From contig OZ244807.1 in assembly GCA_965220185.1 (NCBI GenBank), positions 2,790,001 through 2,854,000 of the forward strand: 64,000 nucleotides of DNA. Direction: 5' to 3'. This DNA comes from Azotimanducus sp965220185. Lineage in GTDB: Bacteria > Pseudomonadota > Gammaproteobacteria > Pseudomonadales > Azotimanducaceae. The notes beneath the pieces are model-generated. The model saw only the letters and a program-made list of their open reading frames with translations. It did not search any database and was not told where the DNA came from. The translations under genes were made by a program, and so were the position numbers. Positions within the stretch are counted from its first letter, which is position 1, and every line of letters starts with the position of its first letter. This document shows, one piece after another, positions 35,342 to 43,047 of this stretch.

Positions 35342-36246
35342 CGTATCGGCTTCGCGAAACCATCACCAAACGGGGCGTCCCGATTGGTGAGCGCCACCTT
35401 CAAGCCATGTTCTGCCATGTCTTTCTTGAACTGGGTTCTACGCGGGCCGGTGGACAAGTGTGCTCGCGCGTCCGCCTCAATCGAATAGGACTGCAGCGCA
35501 GTTGATCCCATTTGCTCCATCGCCATATTGACCACGCGCTTGTGGGCAGCGAGCAATTCGGGGTCAACAGCGGCAATTCTTATCGCGAGCTCGCTCACAT
35601 GCTGATCAAGGCGATCCGCGGGCACGGCTTCAAGAACGAGCCCGATTTTCGCGGCGTCCTCTCCCGACAGCTTGTCACCGGTAAACAGCAAGCGCTTCGT
35701 CCACTGCGGACCCATGTGATAGAACCAGGTCTGGTTCGGCGGCGTGCCGTTGGCCCGTGTCGCCGGATGACCGATCTTCGCATCTTGCGCCGCGATGATC
35801 AGGTCGCAGACAAAGGCAAGCTCTGCCCCACCCGCCAGGCAATTGCCGTGAACTTTCGCAATCACCGGCTTGTGGAGTTTCGGGATCAGGTGGAATAGCC
35901 GCTGCACATTGTGCTGCATATTCCAGATGTCATCATCGTAGGTGGCTGAGTGGCTGCGATAGCTGACCTCTTCACCCGAGGCATCGAGCGCCTTGCCTTT
36001 CTCCGCATAGAGTCCAGCCAAGTCATATCCCGCGCAGAAGTCTTTCCCCGTGCCGGCCAAGATGATCACGTTCACGTCAACGCGGTCATCGGCCTCCAAG
36101 AGCGCACCATACAGTTCATCGAGCATGTCGAACGACAGGCAGTTGCGCTTTTCCGGGCAGTTCATGGTGATGGCAGCCACAGAATCCTTCACTTCGAAGG
36201 TCAGGCTATTCGGGCGCTGTAGCCATTTGCCGCTGTAATTTGTCAT
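35338..36246 (-). CDS. Enoyl-CoA hydratase/isomerase family protein
   Basis: 302 residues from the ATG at 36246, which has a GGGGAG ribosome site; a TTG 12 bases upstream is in frame but less likely. Crotonase signatures: the oxyanion strand VIILAGTGKDFCAGYDLAG near 65-83 and the second GNCLAGGAELAFVCDLIIA near 140. The active-site acids of classical hydratases are not both evident: after AQDAKIGHPATRANGTPP there is PNQTWFYHMG rather than the usual GE pair. It could be a hydratase, isomerase or hydrolase. It is followed by the OYE-like gene with a 4 bp overlap and lies 12 bp from the second crotonase gene. Confidence 0.87.
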   Translation of the reverse strand: MTNYSGKWLQRPNSLTFEVKDSVAAITMNCPEKRNCLSFDMLDELYGALLEADDRVDVNVIILAGTGKDFCAGYDLAGLYAEKGKALDASGEEVSYRSHSATYDDDIWNMQHNVQRLFHLIPKLHKPVIAKVHGNCLAGGAELAFVCDLIIAAQDAKIGHPATRANGTPPNQTWFYHMGPQWTKRLLFTGDKLSGEDAAKIGLVLEAVPADRLDQHVSELAIRIAAVDPELLAAHKRVVNMAMEQMGSTALQSYSIEADARAHLSTGPRRTQFKKDMAEHGLKVALTNRDAPFGDGFAKPIR

Positions 36247-36258
36247 AGATCTCCCCAA

Positions 36259-37053
36259 TTACCGACCCTTGAATTTTGGTTTTTCGCCATCCATAAAGCC
36301 TCGCACCGCCGACCGGTGATCCTCGCTGAAGAGCGTAAACACCTCCATGCCCCAGTGCGCCTCAACGATGCCCTCTATCTGGCGTTTGAGCAGCATGTTG
36401 ACGCTACGCTTGGTGGCATTGAGCGCCATGGACGGGCCGTTCGCCAATTTCCCGGCGAGCGCATCAACGAAGGCATCGAGCTCATCGGCGGGCACGACTT
36501 TGCTGATCAGACCCATTTGTTCCGCCTCCTCACAGGTCAACGCCTCGCCGGTCAGCAGGTGCCATTTCGCCTTTGCAAAACCGATATTCAGCGGCCACAG
36601 ATAGGAGCCTCCGTCTCCAGCAGAGATCCCCATGACGACATGAGGGTCAGCTATTTTTGCGTGGGGTACAGCAACGCTGAGATCGCTCAACAACGCCACA
36701 GTTGCGCCCACCCCAAAAGCATCGCCGTTCATTTTGGCGATGATGACCTTGTCGAGGTTGATCATCCCGTAGGCGATCAGGTAAGCGTAGGGGCTAATCG
36801 CTTTTTCGAGGTAAGCATTGGCATCATCCATGTTATCGGCCACGAGCCGCATATCGCCTCCGGCCGAGAACGCCCTCCCCTGCCCAGTGATCACGACCAC
36901 ATTGACCTCATGGTCCCGAGCGATATCCGGAAATATCGTCATCAGCTCGTCATGTATCCCCTGATCGACAGCGTTGAGCGGAGGGTTGTCTAGGGTGAGG
37001 GTTAACACCTTGCCCTGGCGCGCCAACTTAAGATGTTGGTATTTTTCGTACAT
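36259..37053 (-). CDS. Enoyl-CoA hydratase/isomerase family protein
   Basis: 264 residues, full crotonase length. VVVITGQGRAFSAGGDMRLV near 50-69 forms the CoA/oxyanion site, and NGDAFGVGATVALLSDLSVA near 110-129 forms the second half. The segment VVMGISAGDGGSYLWPLNIG is the substrate-binding loop. It starts the leftward operon 36259-31241 (two crotonases, OYE-like, SnoaL-like, double ACAD), which reads like a beta-oxidation-type module for a cyclic or branched substrate. The ATG is 113 bp from the IS flank at 37166, so the promoter lies in 37054-37165; no clear -10/-35 was assigned. Confidence 0.88.
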   Translation of the reverse strand: MYEKYQHLKLARQGKVLTLTLDNPPLNAVDQGIHDELMTIFPDIARDHEVNVVVITGQGRAFSAGGDMRLVADNMDDANAYLEKAISPYAYLIAYGMINLDKVIIAKMNGDAFGVGATVALLSDLSVAVPHAKIADPHVVMGISAGDGGSYLWPLNIGFAKAKWHLLTGEALTCEEAEQMGLISKVVPADELDAFVDALAGKLANGPSMALNATKRSVNMLLKRQIEGIVEAHWGMEVFTLFSEDHRSAVRGFMDGEKPKFKGR

Positions 37054-37169
37054 GCGCTATAAAAGAGAATTGGGTGCCAAAATCAGCAGCAACGCATTGT
37101 ATGTGATTGGGTAAGGGCTTGCTGATCGTAATCGAATTTTCGCTTTCCTGAATTTCTACGGAGCACTAG

Positions 37170-38476
37170 CAGCCTGTTGAAAAAGTCCTGTTGAAGGATA
37201 ATAGCGGGGCGGACGGCAGAGGGCAAGAGGATGCGTGGCGAAGTGGACGGGCAGGTGTCGATGTTCAGCTATGTGGACATGGAGTCGAGGATAGGGGAGG
37301 CGCATCCGATACGGGCGGTGCGTCGGATAGTGGACGCGGCGCTTGCGGAGCTGGAGCCGGCGCTGTCGCGGATGTACGCGGAGCGTGGTCGTCCGTCGAT
37401 ACCGCCGGAGCATCTGCTGCGGGCGCTGCTGCTGCAGGTGCTGTACACGGTGCGTTCGGAGCGGCTGCTGATGGAGCGGCTCGACCACGACCTGCTGTTC
37501 CGGTGGTTCGTGGGGCTGGGTGCGGACGATCCGGTGTGGGACCACTCGACGTTCTCGAAGAACCGCGACCGGATGCTTGGGGAAGGGCTGGACGGGCTGC
37601 TGTTCGAGGCGGTGAGGAAGCGCGGCGAAGGGCGTCGGCTGCTGTCGCGCGACCACTTCAGCGTGGACGGGACGCTGATCGAGGCGTGCGCGTCGCTGAA
37701 GTCGTTCAGGCCGAAGGACGGGTCGGGGGCTGGCGGGGACGGGGCCGACTTCCACGGGGAGAGGCGGCGCAACGGGACGCACGCGTCGGCGACGGATCCG
37801 GAGTCGAGGCTGTACCGGAAGGGGCCCGGCAAGGAGGCGAGGCTGAGCTACATGGGTCACGTGCTGACGGAGAACCGGAACGGGCTGATCGTGGACACGG
37901 AGGTGACGGTGGCCGGAGGCCGTGAGGAATGGAAGGCGGGGCTGGCGATGCTGTCGCGGCGGCCCGGGAAGCGGAGGCGCACGGTGGGGGCGGACAAGGG
38001 GTACGACGTGTCGGACTTCGTGGGGCCGTGCCGGCAGATGAGGGTGACGCCGCATGTGGCGGCGAAGCGTTCCGGGGGCTGCGTGGACGGGCGCACCACG
38101 CGCCATGCGGGGTACGCGGTGAGCCAGCGGAAGCGCAAGCGGGTGGAGGAGCCGTTCGGATGGATGAAGACCTATGGATTGCTGCGCAAGCTGCGCCACC
38201 GGGGGCTGGCGAACGCCGCCTGGCAGTTCCGGCTGGCGGCCGCGGCCTACAACATCGTGAGGCTGGGGCGGCTGGAGGCGTGCGCATGACGGGGCGGGCG
38301 CCGGAAACGCCACGGGCGGGGTCTTGGACGGGCGGAACGGGCCTCCTACGGACAGTCGGAAGCCGGATCGCATGGATGGGGGCACGCCCGGCGGAGTCCT
38401 TCACCACCAAAGGCGGGCGCAATTTGTTCGGACACGCCGCCGAACTCCGCCAGAATCGCCCTTTTTCAACAGGCTG
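37170..38476 (+). mobile_element. IS5-type insertion sequence (1307 bp)
   Basis: Perfect 16 bp terminal inverted repeats CAGCCTGTTGAAAAAG at 37170-37185 and its complement at 38461-38476. Both ends are flanked by CTAG (37166-37169 and 38477-38480), the 4 bp duplication typical of IS5-group elements. One transposase gene fills it. Base composition is higher in G+C than the neighbours. The right CTAG is also the left flank of the family-B repeat at 38481. Removing the IS restores the palindrome GGAGCACTAGTGCTCC, so the IS entered the junction beside a repeat terminus. Confidence 0.92.
37231..38289 (+). CDS. IS5-family DDE transposase
   Basis: 352 residues. The N-terminal DUF772-like region is clear (RPSIPPEHLLRALLLQVLY, then RSERLLMERLDHDLLFRWF, DDPVWDHSTFSKNRDR). 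The DDE catalytic domain shows FSVDGTLIEA (Asp near 146), GADKGYDVSDF (Asp near 254) and VEEPFGWMKT (Glu near 306). No frameshift or stop, so it may be active. The 409-codon open frame on the opposite strand is an artefact of high G+C. It is the only complete transposase in the window and shares the CTAG target preference of the palindromic repeats, but its terminal repeats differ from theirs. Confidence 0.95.
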   Translation: MRGEVDGQVSMFSYVDMESRIGEAHPIRAVRRIVDAALAELEPALSRMYAERGRPSIPPEHLLRALLLQVLYTVRSERLLMERLDHDLLFRWFVGLGADDPVWDHSTFSKNRDRMLGEGLDGLLFEAVRKRGEGRRLLSRDHFSVDGTLIEACASLKSFRPKDGSGAGGDGADFHGERRRNGTHASATDPESRLYRKGPGKEARLSYMGHVLTENRNGLIVDTEVTVAGGREEWKAGLAMLSRRPGKRRRTVGADKGYDVSDFVGPCRQMRVTPHVAAKRSGGCVDGRTTRHAGYAVSQRKRKRVEEPFGWMKTYGLLRKLRHRGLANAAWQFRLAAAAYNIVRLGRLEACA

Positions 38477-38480
38477 CTAG

Positions 38481-38742
38481 TGCTCCGTCAAACTAAAAAA
38501 GAGGTATCAGCGCACCCACAAGCGCCCAGATGCAAGGCGCGGCCCGCAGGGAATACCTGGCCGCAAAAGCCAAGGGTCGTAACGCAGCAGATGGGCGTTT
38601 GTGCGCGCCCTTCGGGTGGCTGCGGGCAGCCTCCGTGCAGCGTTGCGCCGCTTGGAAATACGGCGGGGTATTCCCTGCGCGACGCGCCTTGCACGGAAAC
38701 TGCCCGCAGCCACTGATACCTCTTTTTTAGTTTGACGGAGCA
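38481..38742. repeat. Palindromic MITE-like element, family B copy 2
   Basis: 262 bp, in opposite orientation to 30977-31240 and differing from it by a 2-base deletion and one substitution that I can see. Flanks are CTAG 38477-38480 and 38743-38746. Arms: CACAAGCGCCCAGATG pairs with CAGATGGGCGTTTGTG, and GTGGCTGCGGGCAG pairs with its complement near the right end. The centre is GCGCGCCCTTCGGG. It ends 6 bp before the stop codon of hipA. The IS at 37170 abuts its left flank. Confidence 0.88.
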
Positions 38743-38748
38743 CTAGCC

Positions 38749-39993
38749 TCATCGCCCGCGAGAAATCACACGGTCTAATTTGATTGCAATGTCCATTTCT
38801 TGATGCTCGAATGCGGGGGCACATCGAGCGAGTTCTTTTGCAGTGATTCCCTGTTGGGCGCAACGCATACGCCACTGTGTTTGAAGTGTCTTTGCCATCT
38901 TTGTAATTTGTTTTGATGCGAAGGTTCGATTTATTGCAAACGCATCTGCTATCTCAATAAGCGCTTCAATCGAAGGAGTTTTTCCAATGGAAGGATGAAT
39001 ACCCGTTTTCAACTGCGGATGACGTTCAGGCTGTGGATTCACATCAAATAACGGGGATAGAACCCACTCATCACCAATGCGAAGGAATCCATGATTACTG
39101 AGGTGATCATCTGTGTTGTTGACAAGGATTGTGAACGCAATTCGTCTATACAGTTCATGTGCTTCGGCGAGAAATGAATCTGTAGATGTCTCAATAAGCT
39201 GTTCTGTAATGTCACTGTAAAACCCATCTTCCCCAATGAAACTCTTTGCCGAGATATATGGGATGCGTGATCCTCCATCTCTGTCGAAACGCCTTATCAA
39301 CGCAATCGGGAACGGGTCAGGCTTTGACAGAAGATATCCCTTTGATGCGCGTAACCCAACATCTTGTGCAAGTTGCAAGGTTGCGATTTCAAGACGTGTG
39401 ACAGGCAGGGTGTCACGAGATGTCACATATTTTGCGAGATGAAGTACACCAGATTCATCGATACAGTCTGATTTCGGTCGTGCGCCACCTAAACTATCAC
39501 CACGACCACACAATGCTCTCGCAGCTTCCGCGGCATCAGATAATTCAGCAGTGTCTACGATCTGACATAACCGCCGAATACTCTCGATCTCATCAAGTTT
39601 GGGCGGTTGAATAGACTCATTTGCGAGCGGTGTGTTATTTGCATCAAAAAATCTCAACGCACCAAGTCGTGTGCGATCATTGACAGAGAGAAGTGCCTCA
39701 CATTCTGTGATAGGACGACCGAATTGAAATGCCATGAGTTTACGACCCCAAGCATCAGGAGTGCTATCAGCGACTGCACCCGGAAGCGCAGTCCGTGTCT
39801 CATCAGACCGTGACCAGTAATGATGCCAGCCCGACGACAACGGAAGCTGCGGATCAAGCGCAAATCCACTCGCAAGCCATGTATCGCTATAACGAAATGC
39901 TGAACCCTGTTTGTCTCCCTTCGTCTCGAAGATCAATTCACCTACAGGCGTATCTTCAATTCGAACTTGAACACGACGAGGTAAAGGGTTCAT
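38749..39993 (-). CDS. hipA: HipA-like serine/threonine kinase toxin
   Basis: 414 residues with the two HipA regions. The N-terminal subdomain has GELIFETKGDKQGSAFRYS and PDAWGRKLM. The kinase part has SLGGARPKSDCID, the ATP-loop equivalent, and the catalytic NTDDHLSNHGFL near 293 with the metal DVNPQ near 314. HipA toxins phosphorylate aminoacyl-tRNA synthetases (shown for GltX), causing dormancy. It overlaps hipB by 4 bp. Its base composition is visibly lower in G+C than the catabolic genes, suggesting separate acquisition. Length is close to E. coli HipA (440). Confidence 0.9.
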   Translation of the reverse strand: MNPLPRRVQVRIEDTPVGELIFETKGDKQGSAFRYSDTWLASGFALDPQLPLSSGWHHYWSRSDETRTALPGAVADSTPDAWGRKLMAFQFGRPITECEALLSVNDRTRLGALRFFDANNTPLANESIQPPKLDEIESIRRLCQIVDTAELSDAAEAARALCGRGDSLGGARPKSDCIDESGVLHLAKYVTSRDTLPVTRLEIATLQLAQDVGLRASKGYLLSKPDPFPIALIRRFDRDGGSRIPYISAKSFIGEDGFYSDITEQLIETSTDSFLAEAHELYRRIAFTILVNNTDDHLSNHGFLRIGDEWVLSPLFDVNPQPERHPQLKTGIHPSIGKTPSIEALIEIADAFAINRTFASKQITKMAKTLQTQWRMRCAQQGITAKELARCAPAFEHQEMDIAIKLDRVISRGR

Positions 39994-40289
39994 TTGCGCG
40001 ACTTCCGTATGCGCAATGGCGGGGGGTCAGAAAGCAATGCCGTATCTCGTTCAAGATCATAGATAAATGACTGCAACGCCTTGATATGACCCAACGCCGC
40101 ACAAACACTCGCAAATACTGCAAGACTCACACCGGGATCACCCGCTTCAACACGCTGTAATGTCGAACGAGAGATTTGCAAGGCAATCGCTAGATCAGAT
40201 TGACGAATGCGACGACGACGTCTCGCTATCGATATATCATCACCCAGCTCGATTAACGCACGTCGAACACGAGGTTGTATATAGTTCAT
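39990..40289 (-). CDS. hipB: HipB-like XRE-family antitoxin
   Basis: 99 residues with a helix-turn-helix in the middle: IRQSDLAIALQISRSTLQRV, recognition helix near 35-50, as in the Xre/HipB repressors. The C-terminal tail (PPPLRIRKSRK) is basic rather than the hydrophobic tail of E. coli HipB. It is the first gene of the pair and should neutralise HipA and repress the promoter at the AT-rich palindrome just upstream (40302-40329). Confidence 0.88.
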   Translation of the reverse strand: MNYIQPRVRRALIELGDDISIARRRRRIRQSDLAIALQISRSTLQRVEAGDPGVSLAVFASVCAALGHIKALQSFIYDLERDTALLSDPPPLRIRKSRK

Positions 40290-40301
40290 GATGCTTCACT
40301 C

Positions 40302-40329
40302 TATAATGATTTATATATATAGCATTATA
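40302..40329. promoter_or_regulatory. Candidate HipB operator/promoter palindrome
   Basis: TATAATG and CATTATA form an inverted repeat separated by 14 bases of almost pure A/T (TATATATA), 12 bp upstream of the hipB start. TATAAT also fits a -10 box. HipB-type repressors bind such palindromes overlapping their own promoter. The remaining 40330-40436, before the P450 gene, shows no other clear feature. Confidence 0.5.
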
Positions 40330-40436
40330 TTAAATAACGACTTCTAAATCGTGCTTTATAGGACATTCAATCATCAGGAGGCCCTTAGCTTTGCCTTCAA
40401 ACTGTCCAAAGGACCCCGACCACTTCACTTCATCCA

Positions 40437-41633
40437 ATGAGCAACGAACCAATCTATTACGACCAGTATGATCGATTGATCGACGACGACCCCTACCCTA
40501 TATTCAAGCGCCTGCGCGACGAAGCGCCGCTTTGGCAGAACGAGAAATACGATTTCTGGGTACTGAGCCGCTTTCAAGATGTCATGAAAGCCTCACGGGA
40601 CACAGACACCTTCAGCTCAAACTATGGAACGGTACTAGAACTCATGGATGACGACCCGGCAAACCACGCATCGATCATCAATGAAGACCCGCCCTATCAC
40701 GACCAGTTGCGTGCGGTGGTCGCACCTTTCTTCACGCCCGCAAATATAGCCTCCTTAGAAGATGAAATTCGCGACATCGTGGTCGGCTATCTTGAGCCGC
40801 TAGAGGGCAGGGATGAGTTCGATTTTGTGCAGGACTTTGCCCGCTGGGTGCCTATGGACGTGATCAGCGCCCTGCTGGGCATACCACAGGAAGACCGTAA
40901 AATGGTCAACACATGGGGCAACCAGATCAACCACCGCGACGAAGGGCAGATCGAACCAGGGCCCGTGCAGATTGAAGCATTCAGGAGAAGCGATGAATAT
41001 TTCGAGAAGATGCTGATGCAACGACGCGATCATCCACGAGACGATCTTGCGTCGGCAATCGCAACGGGCAGCTGCGTAGATGAGCATGGCGAACGCCCGC
41101 TCACCGCTGACGAAGCTAGCGCCATGATCAACATTATTGCCATTGCTGGCAATGAAACCGCAGCAAGATTGCTGGCCTCAGCGGCTTGGCTGCTAGGCAA
41201 ACACCCTGACCAAAGACAAAAACTTCGCGATGATGCGAGATTGATTCCCCGCGCCGTCGAGGAACTACTGCGCATCGATCCACCCTCACCCATACAATTC
41301 AGACGGGTATTGGCAGATGTTGAAATGCACGGCACCCTGATACCCAAAGGCAGCAACATCGGCCTGCTGACCGCATCAGCCAACCGCGATGACCGACAAT
41401 ACGAAGACCCAGACCGGTTCGATATAGAACGCAAGCCGAAGCGTCACGTCGGTTTTGGCTACGGCATTCATTCCTGCCTAGGGGCTTGGGTGGCGCGACT
41501 TGAGGTGCGCGTTGCACTCGAGGAAGTTCTGACAAGGTTTCCGGACTGGGAAGTTGACGAAGCGAACATACGACGTGTCAGAACCAGTACCGTTCGCGGC
41601 TTTTCGCATGTGCCCGTTCGCATTATGCGTTAG
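40437..41633 (+). CDS. Cytochrome P450
   Basis: 398 residues, soluble bacterial class I type without membrane anchor. The heme loop is GFGYGIHSCLGAWVARLE with the axial Cys near 347. The I-helix oxygen motif is AIAGNETAARLL near 235, and the K-helix ExxR is EELLR near 280. These P450s need a small ferredoxin and reductase. A [3Fe-4S] ferredoxin gene of the P450-partner type lies at 55326-55535, 14 kb away. Substrate unknown; hydroxylation of a terpenoid, steroid or aromatic substrate fits the setting. It is followed after 14 bp by a MFS transporter. Confidence 0.93.
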   Translation: MSNEPIYYDQYDRLIDDDPYPIFKRLRDEAPLWQNEKYDFWVLSRFQDVMKASRDTDTFSSNYGTVLELMDDDPANHASIINEDPPYHDQLRAVVAPFFTPANIASLEDEIRDIVVGYLEPLEGRDEFDFVQDFARWVPMDVISALLGIPQEDRKMVNTWGNQINHRDEGQIEPGPVQIEAFRRSDEYFEKMLMQRRDHPRDDLASAIATGSCVDEHGERPLTADEASAMINIIAIAGNETAARLLASAAWLLGKHPDQRQKLRDDARLIPRAVEELLRIDPPSPIQFRRVLADVEMHGTLIPKGSNIGLLTASANRDDRQYEDPDRFDIERKPKRHVGFGYGIHSCLGAWVARLEVRVALEEVLTRFPDWEVDEANIRRVRTSTVRGFSHVPVRIMR

Positions 41634-41650
41634 GGCCTGTTCATACTATG
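41634..41650. repeat. Family-C-like terminal repeat at P450/MFS junction
   Basis: GGCCTGTTCATACTATG directly after the P450 stop (TTAG) matches the terminus GGCGTGTTCACACTATG of the element at 61995-62307 at 15 of 17 bases. The flank is TTAG instead of CTAG. Its last three bases are the annotated ATG of the MFS gene. No partner end was found, so it is at best a solo remnant. Confidence 0.45.
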
Positions 41651-42991
41651 CCTGCCAAGGAACCATATCCTCCGCGAGCGATCGCTTGGTACACGACCAT
41701 TCTCCTGTCGGTCCTGTACTGGCTCTCAATACTTGATCGTTTCATCATCTCATTGCTCGTCGATCCCATTCAGCGCGATCTCGGAATCACGGATGTTCAG
41801 TTCGGGCTGCTGCATGGGCTTGCATTTGCCGTCACCTTTTCTCTATTTGGCCTTGTGGCCGGCGCGCTCGCCGACCGGCTCAGTCGGCGCTCGGTGATCT
41901 TTGCGAGCGTCTCGATCTGGTCGCTCGCCACTGCGGCCTGCGGCCTCGCCTCCCATTTTTGGCATTTGCTCATTGCGCGAGTGGGCGTGGGGGCAGGAGA
42001 GGCGGGCCTCAATCCCTGCGCCACCTCAATGATCTCGGACATGTTCCCGCGTTCGCTGTTAACCTCGGCGATGGCGGTCTTTTCCGTGGGTGCTTCTGTG
42101 GGTGCTGGCTGCGCGTATCTTCTTGGCGGCCTGATAGTCAGCCTAGTCGCGCAAGCCGACACCATCAACCTTCCGATCTTTGGAGAAGTCAGATCCTGGC
42201 AAGCCGTGTTCCTGATCGTAGGCTTGCCGGGTGTCTTGATTGCGCTTCTTGTGTTCACCACGCCAGAACCGAGACGCCGCGAAACACATCAGGTCAAAAC
42301 GAAGGCTCCGCTTCTGTCCCATGTGTTTCAAAATTACGTTCAACTCCTCAGTTTCATGCGCACGAGAAGCAGGTACTATCTGTGCCATTACACTGGCTTT
42401 GGCATCGCCGCAATCGCTCTTATTGGCGGCGGCGCCTGGTTCCCTGCGCACATGTCCCGCACCTTTGGCTGGGGCGCCGATCAAATAGGATTGAGCCTCG
42501 GCATCCTACTCGTGGGCGCAAACACGATAGGGAACCTCGTCTGCGGCTATTTCGTTGACCTCATGTACCGGCGAGGCCATCGAGATGCGCAGTTCACCTG
42601 GTACGCCCTTGCGCTGCTTGCCGCCCTCCCCTGCGGCGTCATCGCCGCCACAAGTGACAGTCCCTGGGTGTTCCTTGGTGGCATCGGGTTGTTCCTAGCA
42701 CTCACTTCCCCCATGCCCACCTGCTCCAATGCCGCACTCAATCTTGTCACCCCCAACAGGCTGCGCGGATCAGGAATCGCCTTTTACGCTTCGACATCCG
42801 GTTTGATCGGCCTGAGTCTCGGCCCGCTGCTGATCGCGGCAATATCCGACTACCTGCTTGGCGGCGATGCGATCGGCGATGGGCTGGCCATTACGATCGC
42901 CGTCTGCTGTCCCCTCGCCGCCATTATTCTCATCCTCGGTCGAGCCGCCATGCGAGAAGCGGTGACAGCGGCGGAAGACTTGGAAAAGTAA
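41648..42991 (+). CDS. MFS transporter
   Basis: 447 residues with about 12 hydrophobic helices. Motif A is seen in GALADRLSRRSVIF near 75-88, in the loop between helices 2 and 3. The N-terminus has no signal peptide but enters the first helix at about residue 13 (WYTTILLSVLYWLSIL). The family resembles spinster/hexuronate-type MFS proteins that carry organic acids or lipids. It follows the P450 by 14 bp and is probably co-expressed. No Shine-Dalgarno sequence is evident before this ATG, which lies in a repeat-like sequence. Direction and substrate are unknown. Confidence 0.88.
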   Translation: MPAKEPYPPRAIAWYTTILLSVLYWLSILDRFIISLLVDPIQRDLGITDVQFGLLHGLAFAVTFSLFGLVAGALADRLSRRSVIFASVSIWSLATAACGLASHFWHLLIARVGVGAGEAGLNPCATSMISDMFPRSLLTSAMAVFSVGASVGAGCAYLLGGLIVSLVAQADTINLPIFGEVRSWQAVFLIVGLPGVLIALLVFTTPEPRRRETHQVKTKAPLLSHVFQNYVQLLSFMRTRSRYYLCHYTGFGIAAIALIGGGAWFPAHMSRTFGWGADQIGLSLGILLVGANTIGNLVCGYFVDLMYRRGHRDAQFTWYALALLAALPCGVIAATSDSPWVFLGGIGLFLALTSPMPTCSNAALNLVTPNRLRGSGIAFYASTSGLIGLSLGPLLIAAISDYLLGGDAIGDGLAITIAVCCPLAAIILILGRAAMREAVTAAEDLEK

Positions 42992-43047
42992 CCGGCGCAG
43001 GCTGCTACATGCAGCAAGCAAGACCTCATAGAATCATCTAATGAGCC

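Noticed and set aside
37156..38422. Long open frames opposite to the IS transposase
   Set aside because: High G+C shadow of the transposase gene; composition is Pro/Arg/His rich and no protein family is visible.
42992..43047. Rho-independent terminator after the first MFS gene (GCTGC-tacat-GCAGC)
   Set aside because: The stem is only 5 bp and no T-run follows.
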